NCBI GenBank assembly: GCA_964443435.1
Contig: CAYUCW010000001.1
Coordinates: forward strand, 1-64,000
Length of the DNA stretch: 64,000 bases
Source of the DNA: Pseudaquidulcibacter sp964443435
GTDB taxonomy: Bacteria; Pseudomonadota; Alphaproteobacteria; Caulobacterales; Aquidulcibacteraceae
Direction: 5' to 3'
Made by a program: the position numbers and the translations under genes. Under the pieces are notes generated by a model that saw nothing but the letters and a program-made list of their open reading frames with translations, was not told the DNA's origin and did no database searches. This document shows, one piece after another, positions 61,348 to 64,000 of the stretch (its first letter is position 1; every line of letters begins with the position of its first letter).

Positions 61348-63336
61348 ATGGGTGGAATTTCAAAATCTATAATTGCTATAGGTTTCGCATTAATGGCAAA
61401 TAATGCTTTTGCGCAAATTGCAACTGATGCCCCTAAAATTGGGATGCTTCATCCGATTTTTCAAGATTATTCCGTTTTGCAGCGCGGTGAGGGAACAAGC
61501 CTTTATGGCAAAGTAAATCCTAATTCTGAGGTTAATATAAGCTTTCTTGATGTAAATTATAAAACAAAATCCGATAAGGATGGAAATTGGAAAATTATAT
61601 TAAACACTCTTAAGCAAGGTGGGCCTTATAATTTAATAGTAACTTCAAATGGAATGAAAGATATTGAATATAAAAATATTCTTGTCGGCGATGTTTATTT
61701 TTGTTCAGGTCAATCAAATATGCAATTCACTGTTTCGCAAAGTCGAAATTTTGGTGATGAGCTTTCAAAAGCAAAAAATCCAAATATAAGATTATTGAAT
61801 TTCGAAAGAAGAAGTAGCGCAGTTCCACAAGAAAGTTTTGCGTCAATTACAAATTGGAAAGAAGCAGATTCAAAAACTGTGGCTGATTTTTCAGCGGTTT
61901 GTTATTTTATGGGCCGTGATTTAAATAAAAAATATAATGTGCCTATTGGATTAATTAATTCAAGTTGGGGTGGCTCTATTATTCAAGATTGGCTTCCTGC
62001 AAGCGCATTAAAGAAAATTGGCGGATACGACCAAAGTCTAAAATTATTATCTGAATACGCGATAAATAAAGAACAAGCATTAATTAGTTTAAGTGCTGGA
62101 ACAGATAAATGGGCGCAAGAAAACGATATAGGTCAGCAAGCAAAAATAAAATTTTCTGATTTTGAATATAATGATGAAGCTTGGAATAGTATTAATTTCC
62201 CTGGGGTATGGGAAGGCTCTGGTCAAAAAGACTTAGCAGGCCTTGATGGCGTTGTTTATTTTAGAAAAACTATTGAATTAAACTCTGAGCAAATTAAAAA
62301 TGATGCAATCATAAAACTTGGGACAATTGATGAAAGAGATGATACTTGGTTTAATGGTGCGAAAATTGGAAGCACGGTCGATCATAGAGATGAGAGAGCT
62401 TATAAAGTACCAAAAGAATTACTTAAAGTGGGTAAGAATATCCTTACATTTAGGGTGATTGATGAAAACGGGGGCGGCGGCATGCGCTCTTCACCTGATA
62501 TTATTAAAATGGAACTTGGCGATGGTTCGATTATACCTTTATCTGGAAGTTATAAATACAAAATTATTGGTGATTTTAATAAAAAATTTCCAAAAGCTCC
62601 ATTTGTTCCTTGGGTAGGTTCTAAAGGGAATACAAGTATTTATAATGCGATGATAAAGCCAATAATGCCTTATAATATTTCAGGCATAATTTGGTATCAA
62701 GGGGAGCAAAATATTTTTGAGCCCGATAAATATTATCCGCTTTTGAAAAACCTTATTTTATCATGGCGTGAGGGCTTTAATAAGAATGTTCCTTTTGTAG
62801 TTGTTCAATTATCAAATTATGGTGGGCTGGTTTCAAAGCCTGTTAATAATGGCTTTTCTTCAATAAGAAATGTGCAAAGACAAATAGTGAATGATGTCGA
62901 AAATACAGGTCTTGTAGTAACTATTGATGTTGGAAATCCGCGCGATATTCATCCAACAGAAAAGCAAGAAGTAGCTTTAAGGGCAAAATCAGAAATAGAA
63001 AAACTTGTCTATAAAGAAGCAAATGCGCCAATTGCGCCTTTGCCCGATAAAGCAATTATGCTTGAAAAAAATATCAAAATTACATTTAAAAACTTGGTTG
63101 GAAATTTAAAAAGCCTTTCAAGTGATAATTTAATTGGATTTGAAATTTGTGATGCAAAATATGTTTGTAAATTTGCCAATGCAAAAATTGCTAATAATGA
63201 AATTATCATAGAAAACCAAAATAAAAACAAAGTGAAGTATATTCGCTATGCTTGGGGTGGTTCACCTATTGTCAATTTATACACTGAAAATTTTGTAGCA
63301 GTCACACCATTTGAATTAGAATTGGGAGTAAAATAA
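61348..63336 (+). CDS. Secreted sialate-O-acetylesterase-like SGNH esterase
   Basis: A 662-residue exported protein with a signal peptide (1-22). The SASA catalytic domain starts with ILVGDVYFCSGQSNMQF (Ser123) and closes with the conserved IIWYQGEQNI region and DIHPTEKQEVALR (Asp/His). A galactose-binding-like jelly-roll domain is inserted (about residues 255-395, YFRKTIELN and DDTWFNGAKIGS). Neighbours suggest acetyl groups on pectic polysaccharide rather than sialate. The stop overlaps the next start (TAATG). Confidence 0.82.
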   Translation: MGGISKSIIAIGFALMANNAFAQIATDAPKIGMLHPIFQDYSVLQRGEGTSLYGKVNPNSEVNISFLDVNYKTKSDKDGNWKIILNTLKQGGPYNLIVTSNGMKDIEYKNILVGDVYFCSGQSNMQFTVSQSRNFGDELSKAKNPNIRLLNFERRSSAVPQESFASITNWKEADSKTVADFSAVCYFMGRDLNKKYNVPIGLINSSWGGSIIQDWLPASALKKIGGYDQSLKLLSEYAINKEQALISLSAGTDKWAQENDIGQQAKIKFSDFEYNDEAWNSINFPGVWEGSGQKDLAGLDGVVYFRKTIELNSEQIKNDAIIKLGTIDERDDTWFNGAKIGSTVDHRDERAYKVPKELLKVGKNILTFRVIDENGGGGMRSSPDIIKMELGDGSIIPLSGSYKYKIIGDFNKKFPKAPFVPWVGSKGNTSIYNAMIKPIMPYNISGIIWYQGEQNIFEPDKYYPLLKNLILSWREGFNKNVPFVVVQLSNYGGLVSKPVNNGFSSIRNVQRQIVNDVENTGLVVTIDVGNPRDIHPTEKQEVALRAKSEIEKLVYKEANAPIAPLPDKAIMLEKNIKITFKNLVGNLKSLSSDNLIGFEICDAKYVCKFANAKIANNEIIIENQNKNKVKYIRYAWGGSPIVNLYTENFVAVTPFELELGVK

Positions 63337-64000
63337 TGAATCGCCGTAATCTTTTAATAGGTGTCGCAAGCTTAAGTGTTTTGGCTAAGTCTGCGAATGC
63401 ACAAGCATTAAATGCTCAGAATAAATCTAAAACTAAAATTCCAAAAAAATGGATAGATAAAACTACTGGTCATGAAATTACAAGAATTTCGAGTATTGAT
63501 AATTCAAAATCACTATATTTCCATGATAATGCTTTTACTAAAGATGGTCAGTATATGGTTATGGACACACCTGAGGGTATAGCCGTTTATGATTTTAAGA
63601 ACCAAAAGGAAATTAAGCTTACAAGTTCTGGATTTACTACTATTATGGTTTCAAGGACAAAGAATATTGTTTATGCCCGAAAGTTTAAAGGTGAAATCAC
63701 CACAAAAGATAATAATAATATTTTCAAAGGCCTTGAATATTTTGCAATCGAAATTCCTTCTGGAAAATTGCGTTCTTTAGGTGTAGTTGAAAATGGCTTT
63801 ATAACAACAATTAATGCCGATGATACTTTAATGGCAGGTGCATTTGCTTCAAGATTTTATGCGCTTCAACCTGGACCTAAAATAGCAAATACTGATGGTG
63901 GCTATAATGCAATTGGCCCTGATGGTAAGCCCATGAGTTTTGCCGCCGCAAAAGAGCTTAGAATGGCGGATAGACTTAATCAAAATATTCCAATGGAAAT
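63336..64000 (+). CDS. Oligogalacturonate lyase (PL22-like), truncated by the window end
   Basis: Open from ATG 63336 to the right edge without a stop (221 codons). A twin-arginine-like leader (MNRRNLLIGVASLSVLAKSANA) is followed by KWIDKTTGHEITRIS and SLYFHDNAFTKDGQYMVMDTPEGI, which match the start of the beta-propeller oligogalacturonate lyase family (PL22), whose members cleave short, often unsaturated, galacturonate oligomers. The export signal is unusual, since characterised PL22 enzymes are cytoplasmic. The catalytic residues lie beyond what can be read here. Confidence 0.78.
   Translation, partial: MNRRNLLIGVASLSVLAKSANAQALNAQNKSKTKIPKKWIDKTTGHEITRISSIDNSKSLYFHDNAFTKDGQYMVMDTPEGIAVYDFKNQKEIKLTSSGFTTIMVSRTKNIVYARKFKGEITTKDNNNIFKGLEYFAIEIPSGKLRSLGVVENGFITTINADDTLMAGAFASRFYALQPGPKIANTDGGYNAIGPDGKPMSFAAAKELRMADRLNQNIPME

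Noticed and set aside
1..64000. CRISPR arrays, insertion sequences, prophage or conjugation genes
   Set aside because: I found no regularly spaced repeats, transposases, integrases, phage structural genes or relaxases in the window.

Overview
The window comes from an AT-rich alphaproteobacterium, most likely a relative of Caulobacterales/Hyphomonadaceae. The evidence is gene order and content: a DivK-PleD cell-cycle pair near rpmG and an N-terminally zinc-ribboned DinB; a uracil-DNA glycosylase / ETF-quinone oxidoreductase / TPR / ispE run; serS, surE-pcm-LysM/LytM; and a polysaccharide locus whose content matches the Caulobacter holdfast (hfs) cluster. The low G+C is unusual for that group. 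This placement is inferred from gene content, not computed.

Layout. 0-10 kb: zinc metallopeptidase, lytic transglycosylase, family-4 uracil-DNA glycosylase, ETF-QO, TPR protein, ispE, WecA-like transferase, polyprenyl diphosphate synthase. 10-19 kb: trmN6, serS, then a compact four-gene cassette (Lgt-like membrane protein, tetraether-synthase-like radical SAM enzyme, two paralogous small membrane proteins), a convergent DedA protein, surE-pcm, a degenerate LytM factor and a lipoprotein. 19-32 kb: small outer-membrane barrel, methyltransferase-like protein, cytoplasmic trypsin-fold protease, msrB-dinB, divK-pleD, a putative sulfur module (Rrf2 regulator, YezD, TonB receptor, TauE exporter), rpmG, MFS, 2-oxoglutarate oxygenase. 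32.5-40.6 kb: the holdfast-like Wzx/Wzy polysaccharide cluster. A tRNA-Ser(GCT) at 40.7 kb marks the boundary with a carbohydrate-utilisation locus that runs off the right end.

The 41-64 kb locus appears dedicated to rhamnogalacturonan-type pectin and L-rhamnose. It has extracellular or periplasmic enzymes (GH43-GH35 fusion, CE12-type acetylesterase, sialate-O-acetylesterase-like protein, oligogalacturonate lyase), an oligosaccharide symporter next to a cytoplasmic GH105 hydrolase, and RhaT plus RhaM. It also encodes two L-rhamnose routes: the oxidative non-phosphorylating route (dehydrogenase, lactonase, rhamnonate dehydratase, KDR dehydrogenase, diketo-hydrolase, then LldD for the L-lactate released) and the isomerase/kinase route (RhaI, RhaK-like kinase, DeoR-type regulator). 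The rhamnulose-1-phosphate aldolase needed to finish the second route is not in the window.

The best candidate for something undescribed is the 12.2-14.9 kb cassette. It pairs a radical SAM protein carrying the architecture of archaeal tetraether synthase with an Lgt-like membrane protein and two small paralogous membrane proteins, all translationally coupled. This suggests a dedicated membrane-lipid or lipoprotein-lipid modification pathway.
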